Source: HGM13233 sp964478515 (GTDB lineage Bacteria > Bacillota > Clostridia > Oscillospirales > Ruminococcaceae). From it: 64,000 bases of DNA. Each line of letters opens with the position of its first letter. The stretch's first letter is position 1. Below are positions 32,991-41,697 of the stretch, piece by piece. Below the pieces are notes generated by a model that saw only the letters and a list, made by a program, of their open reading frames with translations, made no database searches and was not told the origin of the DNA. The stretch lies in contig CAYZIL010000007.1 of NCBI GenBank assembly GCA_964478515.1, positions 1 through 64,000 of the forward strand, given 5' to 3'. Position numbers and translations under genes: made by a program.

Positions 32991-33805
32991 TATCGCTCAC
33001 TCAGCTTTCTTTGCAGAAATTCGCGCTGGCCGCGCACCAGCGTCAGGTAGTCGGGGTTGTCGAGATTCCACAGCTCTATTGTCAGCGGTCCGGCAAAGCC
33101 GCGCGCCGCCAGCAGGTCGAAAACGGCGTCCCAGTCGAGCTTGCCCTCGCCGAAGGGGATATACTCGTCGTCGGGAGCCTCGCGCACATGCAGCGCGCTG
33201 CAGCAATCGATTGTCTGCGACAGCTCGTCAAGCACGTCAAAGCCCATCATGTACAAGTTGGCAGTGTCGGGGTAGACGCGCAGCGCCGGCGAGCCCAGCT
33301 CCTTGGCGACGCATTGCGCTTGCACGGCGGAAATTATTCCGGTCTCAACCGGCTCTATGGCGAGAGTGAGATTTTCCCGTTCGGCGCGGGGCAAAAAAGC
33401 GGCCAGGTTGCGCTGCCAGCGCGCGGCGGTGGCGGCGCTTTCGGGCTCGTAGAAAACGTCGTAACCGGCTACTTGTATCATCGGTATGCCGGCGAGCAGG
33501 CAAAAGTCCATCGCCTTGCTCATTATCTGCTGCGCGCGTGCCTCGTTTGCGGCGTCGGCGCTGCCGAGCGCAAAACGGCGGTGGGCGCTCAGACACACAG
33601 ACGTCAGCGTTACCCCGCAGCGGCGCGCCGCCGCGGCGAGAGCGCGCACGGCAGCGGCGTCCCAGTCGAGCCGGGCGAGCCGCTCGTCGGTCTCGTCAAT
33701 GCTGATTTGAAAATTGTCAAATCCGGCGCTTGCGGCGTCGGCAAAGCTTTTTTCCAGCGGCTGGCGCAGCAGCGCTTTTTCGTAAATGCCTATAGTATTG
33801 TTCAT
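32990..33805 (-). CDS. ulaE: L-ribulose/L-xylulose-5-phosphate 3-epimerase
   Basis: 271 residues from the Met at 33805, whose ATG overlaps the Rpe stop (ATGA). GIYEKALL at the N-terminus, SIDETDERLARLDW, VCLSAHRRFALGS, QVAGYDVFYEP and VPFGEG-like IPFGEGKLDWD match UlaE/SgbU along their length. TIM barrel of the xylose-isomerase-like superfamily with metal-binding Glu/His/Asp. Interconverts L-xylulose-5-P and L-ribulose-5-P. Confidence 0.92.
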   Translation of the reverse strand: MNNTIGIYEKALLRQPLEKSFADAASAGFDNFQISIDETDERLARLDWDAAAVRALAAAARRCGVTLTSVCLSAHRRFALGSADAANEARAQQIMSKAMDFCLLAGIPMIQVAGYDVFYEPESAATAARWQRNLAAFLPRAERENLTLAIEPVETGIISAVQAQCVAKELGSPALRVYPDTANLYMMGFDVLDELSQTIDCCSALHVREAPDDEYIPFGEGKLDWDAVFDLLAARGFAGPLTIELWNLDNPDYLTLVRGQREFLQRKLSER

Positions 33806-34443
33806 ATTATACTTTCTTCGGCCAGCTGTCTGCAAGCGGCGACCGGGTCGGCGGCGCCGAAAGCGGCGCGGCCGACTACGGCAACGTCGAGTCCTGCCGC
33901 GCTCAGCGGGCGGATATGTTCCTTGCGAATACCGCCGTCTGCCCAAATTTGCACCCGCTCGGGCAATATTTCGCGCGCGCGGGCTATTTTTTGCAGCGAA
34001 TAGTCGCGAAAAGCCACGGCGCCGTTGTCGCAGTCGTTGGTGAGCACCAGCAGGTAGTCGAGCGACTCGCAAAAGGGCAGCACCGCGTCGGGCGGCGTTT
34101 TCATGCTGATGGCAAGCCCCGCCTTGGCGCCGTGGGCGTGCAGGTAATCGAGCGACTCAAAGGGAAAGTCGACGGTCTCAATATGTACGGCGACGGCGCG
34201 CACGCGGTTTTTCAGCAGGCCGTCAAGAAAGCGCATCGGCCGCGCCGCCATCAAATGGGTGTCGAGCGCCGCGTCGGTGCAGCCGGCGACGGCCTCAACC
34301 ATACCCAGGCCGAATGTGATGTCGGGGCTGTAGTTGCCGTCCTCTATGTCGAGATGCAGCCGGCCGACAGCGCGCACTCGCTCAAGCTCGTCGGCAATGT
34401 GCAGCACGTCGGCTGAGGCAATTGAGGGGGATATTTCTATCAT
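33802..34443 (-). CDS. Ribulose-phosphate 3-epimerase family protein
   Basis: 213 residues from the Met at 34443 (GGAGGAATAAA upstream). ISPSIASAD replaces the usual IAPSILSAD, LHLDIEDGNYSPD replaces HxDVMDGxFVPN but keeps the catalytic Asp, THLM keeps the metal His, and WADGGIRKEHI keeps the second catalytic Asp. The unusual motif 2 suggests a specialised epimerase (allulose- or other ketose-phosphate) rather than the housekeeping Rpe. One base after the kinase stop. Confidence 0.82.
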   Translation of the reverse strand: MIEISPSIASADVLHIADELERVRAVGRLHLDIEDGNYSPDITFGLGMVEAVAGCTDAALDTHLMAARPMRFLDGLLKNRVRAVAVHIETVDFPFESLDYLHAHGAKAGLAISMKTPPDAVLPFCESLDYLLVLTNDCDNGAVAFRDYSLQKIARAREILPERVQIWADGGIRKEHIRPLSAAGLDVAVVGRAAFGAADPVAACRQLAEESII

Positions 34444-34444
34444 T

Positions 34445-35947
34445 TTATTCCTCCGCAAGCGCGTCGTAAAAGCCGTCCAAAGCCTTTACGGCTTTTTTGT
34501 ATTTCTCGTATTTGCGCCGCAGGACCGCTCCGGCGGCGGCGTCGGGCTCGTAGGTTTTCTTTATGCTGACCATGGCGGCGATGGCGGCGTGCAGGTCTTT
34601 GTAGACGCCGGCGGCAACGGCGGCGCACATGGCGGCGCCGAGCGCGCCCTGCTCGCTGGCGGTAGACACCTTCATAGGCAGGTTTACGACGTCGCACATC
34701 ATCTGCGACCAGACCTCGGAATTGGCAACGCCGCCGGCGAGCACGGCTATGTCAAAATGGGTGCCGTAGGAATACAGCTCCTCAACGTGCATCATTGACG
34801 AGAAGACCACGCCCTCGTAGATGGCGCGAATCATCTGCGCTTTGCCGCAGTAGCTTGTCAGGTTGAAAAACGCCGCCTTGGCGTCGGGATGGGTCATTGA
34901 GGCAAAAAGATAGGGGATAAAGATAACGTCGCTGTCCTCAGCAGGCAGCGAGCGCACTGCCGCGGTGCATTCGTCGTATATCTGTTTTGTCGTTTTGCCG
35001 TCGGCTTTGAGGAAGTTTTCCACAAACCAGTCGAAATTGGACGCCGACGTCGGGCTGGAATCCTCCAGCAAATAGTAGTCGGGCAAGTAGGAGCGGGCAA
35101 TGGAGTTGGCGCCGTAGATGAGCTTTTTGGTCAGGTATTCGTTTATTGACCAGGTGCCGGCCACGAGACACAGTGTCGAGTCGTCCTCGACGCCGCACGC
35201 GAGCGCCGCGGCGTTGACGTCGTAGCAGCTGCCGGCGACCGGTATGCCGGCGACAAGGCCGGTCTGCTGCGCCGCCGCGGCAGTGACGCGGCCGGACATT
35301 TCGGCAGTGCCAACGACGCGGGGCATCAAATCCAGGTAGTCACTCAGCCCCAGCTCGCTGAAAATAGCGGGGTCGAATTCGTTGGTAAAAATGTTCATCA
35401 GCCCGTTGCAGGTCGTCTCGGTAAGCTCGCAGCAGGCGTCGCCTGTCAGTTTCATGCGGATGTAATCTTTAATGGAAAGCACCCAGGCGGCTTTTTCGAG
35501 ACATTCGGGGGCGTTGTCCTTGAGCCAGCGCAGCAGCACCGCTGTTTGCGAGGGCCAGAACTCCTGGTAAGTAAGCGGGTATATCTTGTCCTGAACGCCC
35601 GCGGCTATAAGCTGTTCGCACAGTTCGGCGCAGCGGTTGTCGCTGGATACTATGCCGTTATAGGTCGGCTCGCAGTTTTCGTCAACTACGCATATACCGT
35701 TGCCGTACCCTGTAAGGCCTATGCTGAGTATCTGCGCCGGGTCGACGCCGGCTTTGGCGACGGCTTCTTTGATTATTGCGGCGGTCTCGCTCCAGACCAG
35801 CGTCAAATCGCGCTCCGTCCATCCCGAGCGCGGCTCAATTAGCGCAATGCGGCGGCCGACGACGGCCACCTCGTGTCCGTGTTCGTCAAAGACCGCGCAT
35901 TTGGTGTTGGACCCGCCGTTGTCGATACCGAGAAAATAACCGGACAT
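34445..35947 (-). CDS. FGGY carbohydrate kinase, L-xylulokinase (LyxK)-like
   Basis: 500 residues. FGGY N-terminal ATP-site loop GIDNGGSNTKCAVFD, SGWTERDL, LTGYGNGICVVDENCEP, RCAE; C-terminal ADP motif VLAGGVANSEVWSQMMCDV, then the EQGALGAA segment. The NGGSNTK loop and GYGNG stretch match LyxK/YiaP-type kinases. It phosphorylates L-xylulose or a related ketopentose, feeding UlaE. First gene of the five-gene coupled operon. A GC hairpin (35973-35990) lies upstream of its AGAAACTGAA leader; no clear promoter hexamers seen. Confidence 0.85.
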   Translation of the reverse strand: MSGYFLGIDNGGSNTKCAVFDEHGHEVAVVGRRIALIEPRSGWTERDLTLVWSETAAIIKEAVAKAGVDPAQILSIGLTGYGNGICVVDENCEPTYNGIVSSDNRCAELCEQLIAAGVQDKIYPLTYQEFWPSQTAVLLRWLKDNAPECLEKAAWVLSIKDYIRMKLTGDACCELTETTCNGLMNIFTNEFDPAIFSELGLSDYLDLMPRVVGTAEMSGRVTAAAAQQTGLVAGIPVAGSCYDVNAAALACGVEDDSTLCLVAGTWSINEYLTKKLIYGANSIARSYLPDYYLLEDSSPTSASNFDWFVENFLKADGKTTKQIYDECTAAVRSLPAEDSDVIFIPYLFASMTHPDAKAAFFNLTSYCGKAQMIRAIYEGVVFSSMMHVEELYSYGTHFDIAVLAGGVANSEVWSQMMCDVVNLPMKVSTASEQGALGAAMCAAVAAGVYKDLHAAIAAMVSIKKTYEPDAAAGAVLRRKYEKYKKAVKALDGFYDALAEE

Positions 35948-36027
35948 TTCAGTTTCTCCGTTTCATTTTATTTTGCCGCCTGGGCAGGCGGCGGGGCAAA
36001 AGCACACAAAACAGCGCCGGATTCAAC

Positions 36028-36059
36028 AAGAGCCGCGAAGCACCGGCTTCGCGGCTCTT
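36028..36059 (-). terminator. Hairpin terminator after the BtpA-family gene
   Basis: A 14-bp perfect stem AAGAGCCGCGAAGC/GCTTCGCGGCTCTT, 4-nt loop. The T-tail is short on either strand, so it may be a weak or processing hairpin. Confidence 0.6.
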
Positions 36060-36074
36060 TCAAACCGGTATTTG

Positions 36075-36902
36075 TCAAATATTATGTTCCTGGCGGTATT
36101 CGCGGACATTTGCCATAAATTCCTCGACCCGCTTTTGGTCGATGTGGTTGACGAACTTGCCGTCAACTTTGAAAGTTGTGCCGACCGTGGCGCCGTCGCA
36201 CAAGTCGAGCTTTTCTTTAATGTTGTTTATTTTGCAGCCGGTGGCGGCAAAGACGACGCAATTTTTGTCCTCAACGCCGGCGCGCACCTGCTCAATAAGG
36301 GTGCTCTTGGCCTCTACACCGGCATGGGCGCCGGTGACGCACAGCGCGTCGGGGTGGGCGTCGAATATCATCGCGTTGGCGACGTCGACGTAGTCACAGG
36401 GCACTATGTAGGCGTCCGACTCGTTGTTGAGGAAATAGAGCATGCGCAGGTTCTTGAGTCCCAGCGCGTGCTTGCGGCGCAATATTGCGGCGACGTCGGG
36501 CTGGGCAATGCCGCCCACGCCGGCATAGGTGCCGGTAAAGGTGCCGCGCACGAAGTCGGCGCTGACCGCGGCGGCGAGGTCCATCGCGGCGATGGGGTCG
36601 CTTTCCAAATCAATACCGAAGGGAACGGTTATTTCGCTTTTCAGCTCGCCGATTACGCGCGCCATGGCGGCAGACTCTACATGCTCGACGTTGCTCGCGT
36701 AGGGCAGGCAAAATTCATTGGAAAAAAGCACGGCGTCAACACCGCCGTCCTGCAGCGCATGCAGGTCTTTGCGGGCGTCTTCAACGCATTTTTCCATGCT
36801 GTCGACGCCATCCACGAACAGGGGGCTGCCGGGAAAGGCGTTGATATGCAGCAGCGCGATGATCGGCTTTTCCACGCCGAAGGTTTCTTTGCACCAGGTC
36901 AT
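36075..36902 (-). CDS. BtpA/SgcQ family TIM-barrel protein
   Basis: 275 residues from the Met at 36902 (AAGGAGCATAAAAAA upstream). IIALLHINAFPGSPLFVDG, a DARKDLHALQDGGVDAVLFSNEF strand-helix pair, VPFGIDL, DFVRGTFTGTYAG and a final GATVGTTFKVDG match the BtpA family, which includes E. coli SgcQ of a putative sugar operon. Biochemical role unknown; relatives were linked to photosystem I stability. Lies upstream of, and in the same direction as, the L-xylulose operon, with its own promoter. Confidence 0.87.
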   Translation of the reverse strand: MTWCKETFGVEKPIIALLHINAFPGSPLFVDGVDSMEKCVEDARKDLHALQDGGVDAVLFSNEFCLPYASNVEHVESAAMARVIGELKSEITVPFGIDLESDPIAAMDLAAAVSADFVRGTFTGTYAGVGGIAQPDVAAILRRKHALGLKNLRMLYFLNNESDAYIVPCDYVDVANAMIFDAHPDALCVTGAHAGVEAKSTLIEQVRAGVEDKNCVVFAATGCKINNIKEKLDLCDGATVGTTFKVDGKFVNHIDQKRVEEFMANVREYRQEHNI

Positions 36903-36973
36903 TTTTTTATGCTCCTTATTTTTACGCGCGAAACCGCGCGAATTATTGACGATTACCACCACTTTGCCCTTTA

Positions 36974-37002
36974 ACTATACCACGACGCTTTGAGCTTTGC
37001 AA
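36974..37002 (-). promoter_or_regulatory. Promoter of the BtpA-family gene
   Basis: On the minus strand, TTGCAA (36997-37002), a 17-bp spacer and TATAGT (36974-36979). Leader contains a 6-bp hairpin CGCGCG/CGCGCG (36925-36940). Confidence 0.7.
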
Positions 37003-37034
37003 TAGCGGCAGTGTTGGCAGCGGGTAAAAAGCCG

Positions 37035-37060
37035 AAAAAATGACCGGGGATTGAACCCGG
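37035..37060 (-). terminator. Hairpin with T-run resembling a tRNA T-arm
   Basis: On the minus strand CCGGG-TTCAATC-CCCGG, then TCA and six T. The stem plus T-run could terminate a short minus-strand transcript. The loop is also exactly a tRNA T-loop, but no acceptor, D or anticodon arm is present upstream. Confidence 0.35.
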
Positions 37061-37208
37061 CGGCGAGTTGTGCTAAATTAATGCTGTCAGCTGTGATAGA
37101 TGGCGTGGGGCGAAAAAACCGCTTTGGAGTTTGCGGTCTGCGGCCGCCGCAGCGAAATTAACCGGGCGCCGCTGCGGTAATGGGCGCCGGAAAACAGGGT
37201 GTAAATTT

Positions 37209-37379
37209 ATGATCTGCGACGACTGCGCAAATTTCAATTATAATGAATATTACGACTGCTACGAGTGCAGCGTGGACCTTGACGAGGACGAGACCGAGCG
37301 CTTTTTGAGCGGCGGGTCCAACGAGTGTTCCTACTACGTTAACGGCGACGACTACCGCCTGGTAAGCCACCAGAACTGA
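37209..37379 (+). CDS. Small Cys-rich protein (DUF6472-like)
   Basis: 56 residues from the ATG at 37209. MICDDCANFNYNEYYDCYEC has two CxxC pairs, followed by VDLDEDETERFLSGGSNEC and YYVNGDDYRLV. The pattern CxxC...YExYECxxDLDEDE...C.YY..GDEY is common in Clostridia as DUF6472. The four or five Cys probably bind zinc. Function unknown. Confidence 0.75.
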   Translation: MICDDCANFNYNEYYDCYECSVDLDEDETERFLSGGSNECSYYVNGDDYRLVSHQN

Positions 37380-37403
37380 GAGCCGCCGGCGCCAAAGCAA
37401 TAA

Positions 37404-37439
37404 GTAAAAAAAGCAGTCCCCGCCGCGCGGGGACTGCTT
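37404..37439 (-). terminator. Terminator of the surface-acylation operon
   Basis: A 13-bp stem AAGCAGTCCCCGC/GCGGGGACTGCTT with 3-nt loop. T-run on the minus strand (complement of AAAAAAA, 37406-37412). It lies 32 nt after the minus-strand DHHW stop and also backs up the plus-strand gene. Confidence 0.8.
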
Positions 37440-37470
37440 GTAATATGCGGGCTTTTTTGCCGGCGCACGC

Positions 37471-38589
37471 TCAGCGCAAGGTACCGGCGGAGTTGAGCAG
37501 CAGGGTGCTGTACAAAAACAGCACGTCCTGGCCGTGAAAGTCGATGTAGTCGGCAAGTGCGTCGCTGCTGACGTAGCGCAAGTCCACAAGCGTTATGCGC
37601 GCGTAGGAACCCAAAAGCAGCGGCGCAATACTGCTGCCGAAAGAGTCGCGGAAAATTATCAGCTCACGGTCGCTCGCGGCCAGCGGACTGTCTATTACCG
37701 CTATTGGCACGGCGCCGCCCAAATAGACGTCGTAGCCGTCTGTGCCGTCAATAAGTGCCGGGTCATATACGCACTCGCTGCGCTGCGCGCCGACATATTC
37801 GACCGCGGCGGCGTCGGTGTAGAGGCTGGTGAGGTAGACGAGGGTGTCAGGCTCAATATTGAGCGCCGACTGGCCGAGCAGCGCGCCGCGAAACGGGTAC
37901 AGCTCGTGCGCGTTATATTGAGTGCCCGCTGCAGTTGCCGGGGCGCCCATGCCGGCAAGCAGCGCGTCGGCCACGTCCAGAATGTTTTGCTGCTGCCAGT
38001 GGATGTCGGTGCGGTAATAGTCGCCGCTGTCGAGCAGCGCGGTGATGTCGATATAATCCGCCGCGGCGGTAACAGCGCCGCGGTAGGCGGCAATATAGGC
38101 CGTGTAGTCCAGCGCGGGTCGGCCGTTTGCCGCGGCGACAAAGCAGTTTTTGTCCGGTACGACGCTGTAAAACACCCGACAGCCGTCGAGATAGCGCTCG
38201 CAGACGGAATTGAGCGAGGCGGCGGCGCGCAGCAGCTGCTGTTCGTCGGCAGGGTACTCTATTTTGTAGATGCAGTCGCCGACCGTGTAGATGCCGCTGA
38301 TGTCCTGCGCGCCCTCGGCGCGGCGCAGCAGTACGTTTGCGGTGCGCCAGACGTCGCGGGCGGCAAACTGGTCCAGCAGATAATTTTCCAAATCGGCAAA
38401 GTATTCGCCCGAGGCGACGGTGCGCCAGCTTAATTGCGGCGCTTGCGCCAGCGCGCGGCGCTCGGCTGCGGAATAGTTGTTTGCAGGCAGCAGCAGCGTC
38501 AGCAGCGACAAAGCCGCAATGACGGCGGCGAAAACTATAATGACGGCCAGCTCGCCGCCGGATGTTTTGTTTTGCTTATTATTCATCAA
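37471..38589 (-). CDS. DHHW-family SGNH-like protein (AlgX/AlgJ type)
   Basis: 372 residues. One N-terminal membrane anchor (LAVIIVFAAVIAALSLLTLLL), then an extracellular domain with YRTDIHWQQQ (the D-x-H-W motif) and IIFRDSFGSSIAPLL, the Ser-containing block. AlgX/AlgJ-like proteins O-acetylate or otherwise modify surface polymers with an MBOAT partner. Nine bases after the MBOAT gene. Frame could start at either of two adjacent Met codons. Confidence 0.87.
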   Translation of the reverse strand: MMNNKQNKTSGGELAVIIVFAAVIAALSLLTLLLPANNYSAAERRALAQAPQLSWRTVASGEYFADLENYLLDQFAARDVWRTANVLLRRAEGAQDISGIYTVGDCIYKIEYPADEQQLLRAAASLNSVCERYLDGCRVFYSVVPDKNCFVAAANGRPALDYTAYIAAYRGAVTAAADYIDITALLDSGDYYRTDIHWQQQNILDVADALLAGMGAPATAAGTQYNAHELYPFRGALLGQSALNIEPDTLVYLTSLYTDAAAVEYVGAQRSECVYDPALIDGTDGYDVYLGGAVPIAVIDSPLAASDRELIIFRDSFGSSIAPLLLGSYARITLVDLRYVSSDALADYIDFHGQDVLFLYSTLLLNSAGTLR

Positions 38590-38598
38590 AAAACACCG

Positions 38599-40002
38599 TT
38601 AGAAGCGAAAGTACAAAAAGGGATTGAAAGAGCCGCTTACCAGCCTTGCCGTGCACAGCGCCAGCAACAGCGCCACCGCGAACGGGCGCAGCACGCGCAG
38701 TGCCCGCGCGCCCTTGTCGCTGCTGCCGAGCCGGTCAAGCAGCACTTTGGGAGCGGGTGTGGCCAACAGCGCAGCGACGGCGAACATAACCGCGTAACTG
38801 CGCAGGTAATACAGCGTCTCAAAGCTGACGGCGGCAAGTTTTCCGACGCCGACAAGCGCCCCGAGACTGGCGAGCGCGCCGCTCATGCCGTCGGAATTGA
38901 AAATTACAAAACCGACAATAACTGCCAGCATGACCGCCGCTTGGCGCAGCAGGCCGGGAATTTTGTCCAGCGCGGCGCCGACAAAGAATTTTTCCGCTAT
39001 GAGCAGCGCGCCGAAGTAGGCGCCCCAAACGACAAAGTTCCAGCTCGCGCCGTGCCAAAGGCCGGTCAGCAGCCAGACGGCCATAAGGTTTAACGCCGTG
39101 CGCGCCGGCGACACCCGGCTGCCACCCAGCGGGATGTAGACGTAGTCGCGAAACCAGCTGCCCAGCGTCATATGCCAGCGCCGCCAGAACTCAGTCAGCG
39201 AGCGGGAGATGTAAGGGTAGTCGAAGTTTTCGGGAAAGTCGAAGCCCAGCAGTTTGCCGAGACCTATAGCCATGTCCGAATAACCGGAAAAATCAAAATA
39301 TATCTGCAAAGTAAAGGCGACGGCGCTCAGCCACGCAAAAAGCACGCTCGGTTCGGCGGCGGCAGTGTAGGCAGCGCAAAATTCGGCGAGCACGTCGGCA
39401 ATGAGTATTTTTTTACCCAGACCGACGCAAAAGCGGCTGATGCCGACGGCCGCGCCGGCGCCGCTCAGGCGGCGGTTTTGCAGCTGTGAGTCAATGTCGC
39501 TGTAGCGCACAATCGGTCCGGCGACGAGCTGGGGGAACAAGCAGACATAGGTTGCGAGACCGACGAGACTGCGCTGCGCATGTACGCGCGCGCGCGCCAC
39601 GTCCACTGTGTAGCTGATAGTCTGGAAGACGAAAAAACTGATTCCGACCGGCAGCTCAATTGCCGGGACGCGCAGCGATATGCCCGGCAGCGCGTTGAGC
39701 GTGCCGACAATAAAACCGGCATACTTGAAATAGACGAGCGCCGCCACGTCAATGCCGACGCTCACGCCCAGCGCCAGTTTTGCCTTGGCGGTGCCGCGGT
39801 GGCGCTCAATATAAAGCGCGAACAGCCAGCCGAGCAGCGACGTGCCGACGAGCAGCAGCGTATACAGTTGCTCGGCGGCAAAATAGAACAGCAGGCTGAA
39901 ACAGAGCAGCGCCGCGTTGCGGGCTTTGGCGGGCAGCAGATAATAGACGGCCAGAGCCGCCGGTAAAAAAAGATATATAAATGTTGCCGAAGAGAATGCC
40001 AT
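38599..40002 (-). CDS. MBOAT O-acyltransferase (AlgI/DltB family)
   Basis: 467 residues, about eleven membrane helices. FPENFDYPYISRSLTEFWRRWH-like core block and LLTGLWHGASWNFVVWG with the catalytic His identify an AlgI/PatA-type transferase. PQLVAGPIVRY and YIPLGGSR are additional family motifs. Moves acetyl groups across the membrane onto a cell-surface glycan, working with the DHHW protein downstream. Confidence 0.93.
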   Translation of the reverse strand: MAFSSATFIYLFLPAALAVYYLLPAKARNAALLCFSLLFYFAAEQLYTLLLVGTSLLGWLFALYIERHRGTAKAKLALGVSVGIDVAALVYFKYAGFIVGTLNALPGISLRVPAIELPVGISFFVFQTISYTVDVARARVHAQRSLVGLATYVCLFPQLVAGPIVRYSDIDSQLQNRRLSGAGAAVGISRFCVGLGKKILIADVLAEFCAAYTAAAEPSVLFAWLSAVAFTLQIYFDFSGYSDMAIGLGKLLGFDFPENFDYPYISRSLTEFWRRWHMTLGSWFRDYVYIPLGGSRVSPARTALNLMAVWLLTGLWHGASWNFVVWGAYFGALLIAEKFFVGAALDKIPGLLRQAAVMLAVIVGFVIFNSDGMSGALASLGALVGVGKLAAVSFETLYYLRSYAVMFAVAALLATPAPKVLLDRLGSSDKGARALRVLRPFAVALLLALCTARLVSGSFNPFLYFRF

Positions 40003-40049
40003 TTTTTCGAATGTCCTTTAAAGTGCGGCGCGCCGGCCGCGGTTTTCGG

Positions 40050-40511
40050 TCAGTTGATGGCGGCGAAATTGTCGGCGATGGCCTGGGCGGTGTCGGTCCA
40101 CGACATGACCAGCAGCACGACGTTGCCGCGCTGAGTGACTATCACCTTTTCGGCCCCGACGCAAATCCATTTGTTCGGGTCGGCGTTTTGTTCCATTTGG
40201 GCGGCCAGAGTTTCGGCCTCGCTCTTGTCGGCGACGCGCACGAGCACAACGGAATGGGCGACGGCGCTGATTTGCGCCTCGCTGGCCAGACCCTCGGCCC
40301 CTTCGGGCATGTCGGTAAAGGCAAAGTAGCTGAAGTTGTCCGCGTTGAGCTCAATGTCGGCAACGGAGGGCAGGTCGGCGACGCCGTCAAGACATTTTTC
40401 CATTATTTCGCTGAGCGACAGGCTGTCAAGGGCGCTGTCGGCGCCGCCGCCGCAGCCGGCAAAAGCGCAGGTCAATATCAGTACAAGCAACAAAGCGACC
40501 GTTTTTTTCAT
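40050..40511 (-). CDS. DUF4358 lipoprotein
   Basis: 153 residues. Signal peptide MKKTVALLLVLILTCAFAGC with lipobox AFAG-Cys20. The mature part has the DUF4358 pattern: NFSYFAFTDMPEGAEGLASE, VVLVRVADKSEAETLAAQ, VTQRGNVVLLVMSW. Common in Clostridia next to MBOAT/DHHW genes, as here; function unknown, presumed to interact with the acylation complex. First gene of the operon. Confidence 0.88.
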   Translation of the reverse strand: MKKTVALLLVLILTCAFAGCGGGADSALDSLSLSEIMEKCLDGVADLPSVADIELNADNFSYFAFTDMPEGAEGLASEAQISAVAHSVVLVRVADKSEAETLAAQMEQNADPNKWICVGAEKVIVTQRGNVVLLVMSWTDTAQAIADNFAAIN

Positions 40512-40536
40512 AATTCATAGCTCCTTTATAAGGGGT

Positions 40537-40566
40537 AATATTCTTATTATGCCATATATTTGTCAA
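40537..40566 (-). promoter_or_regulatory. Promoter of the DUF4358-MBOAT-DHHW operon
   Basis: On the minus strand, a perfect TTGACA (40561-40566), an 18-bp spacer and AATATT (40537-40542). A 12-bp palindrome CCACCGCGGTGG (40597-40608) lies between this and the divergent gene at 40670. Confidence 0.6.
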
Positions 40567-40669
40567 TAAAACACTACCGGAATACGGCTTGCAGCGCCAC
40601 CGCGGTGGAAATACGGTGGGCGGTATGATAAAATAGACAGGTAATAAATCGACTCGGAGGCAAATTATA

Positions 40670-41212
40670 ATGAATGTTTTAATATTTAACGGCAGTCCGC
40701 GCCGCAACGGCAACACCCACAACGCGCTGAAGGACATAGAAAAGAGCATTGCTGCCGACAGCGCGGCAAAAATTGAGTTTGTCGACTGCGCCGACGTCAA
40801 GCTGTCGGCCTGCTCCAATTGCAACGCCTGCCAGAGCAACGGCGGCAAGTGCATAATGCCCGACGACAGCGACGCGCTGATGCAAAAGCTCGCCGACGCC
40901 GACGTGCTGGTGCTTGGCACGCCGGTCTACTGGTGGGGCATGAGCGCGCAGACGAAAATGTTCGTCGACAAGTTCTATTCGAAACAGGAGCTTTTCCACA
41001 CGCTGAAAAAAAAGGTCATGATACTTGTTGACGGCGGCGACAATTTTGACAACCCCGAATTCAAGCTCATCAGCGACCAGCTGCACTGCATTTGCGACTA
41101 CCTCGGCTGGGACATAGTCTTTGATTACGCGGTAGACACGTCCGAAAAGCCCTACGCGCAGCAGCCCGCAAGCGTTGCCGCGGCGGCGGCAGCCGGCGAA
41201 AAACTGAAATAA
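40670..41212 (+). CDS. NAD(P)H-dependent flavodoxin-fold oxidoreductase (IsiB/FMN reductase type)
   Basis: 180 residues. LIFNGSPRRNGNTHNAL is the FMN-phosphate loop; CSNCNACQSNGGKCIMPDD is the Cys-rich stretch of Clostridial flavin reductases (possible Fe-S or disulfide site); VLGTPVYWWGMSAQTKMFVDKFY is the conserved flavin-binding loop. A general FMN-dependent reductase, substrate unknown. GGAGGCAAATTATA precedes the ATG. Confidence 0.92.
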   Translation: MNVLIFNGSPRRNGNTHNALKDIEKSIAADSAAKIEFVDCADVKLSACSNCNACQSNGGKCIMPDDSDALMQKLADADVLVLGTPVYWWGMSAQTKMFVDKFYSKQELFHTLKKKVMILVDGGDNFDNPEFKLISDQLHCICDYLGWDIVFDYAVDTSEKPYAQQPASVAAAAAAGEKLK

Positions 41213-41230
41213 ATTTGCGAAGGCGAAAAA

Positions 41231-41608
41231 ATGAAAAGTGTTAAGCCCGGCCGCGGCCCGCTGCTGATAAGAGCGGTAATTTCCGTCGGCGTCGTCGCAA
41301 TCGCACTGCTCGGCTTTAAGTCTGTGACGGGGTTCGACAACCCGGCGTTCGGCTGGATAATTGCGGTGTTTATTGTCATTGCGCTGGCCATAGGCGCTTA
41401 CAGCCTTTTTAACGCGCTGCGCAAAGACCGCGATTCCATCGTCGACATAACCGCCGACGGTGAGGAGCCCGACTTTCTCAACGCCGCGCTCAATAAAAAC
41501 GGCACCGCGCTGGCAGCTGACGGCAGCGCCTACTGTCCCTATTGCGGCGCCGCTCTCGGCGACGGCTACGAATTTTGCAACAAGTGCGGCAGGCAGCTCC
41601 CCAAATAA
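41231..41608 (+). CDS. Membrane protein with C-terminal zinc ribbon
   Basis: 125 residues. Two membrane helices (residues about 13-30 and 41-62), then a soluble part ending in CPYCGAALGDGYEFCNKCGRQLPK, a classic four-Cys zinc ribbon. Function unknown. It lies 18 nt after the flavoprotein gene, so the two are probably co-expressed. Confidence 0.75.
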   Translation: MKSVKPGRGPLLIRAVISVGVVAIALLGFKSVTGFDNPAFGWIIAVFIVIALAIGAYSLFNALRKDRDSIVDITADGEEPDFLNAALNKNGTALAADGSAYCPYCGAALGDGYEFCNKCGRQLPK

Positions 41609-41697
41609 AGGGCGCGCTTAGCCGCAAACCCGCCGAAGGACTGCACTACTATTACCGCGAGGAGAAAGATTCTTGCGGATATAAAGGAGAAGAAAAA

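Noticed and set aside
35970..36000. GC hairpin upstream of the LyxK-like gene as a terminator
   Set aside because: No T-run follows on either strand; the minus-strand side continues AAAATAAAATG. It may be a leader structure but cannot be called.
37035..37110. Possible tRNA on the minus strand
   Set aside because: Only the T-arm is recognisable. The bases after it (TCATTTT) have no matching acceptor strand 60-70 nt upstream, and no anticodon arm is seen.
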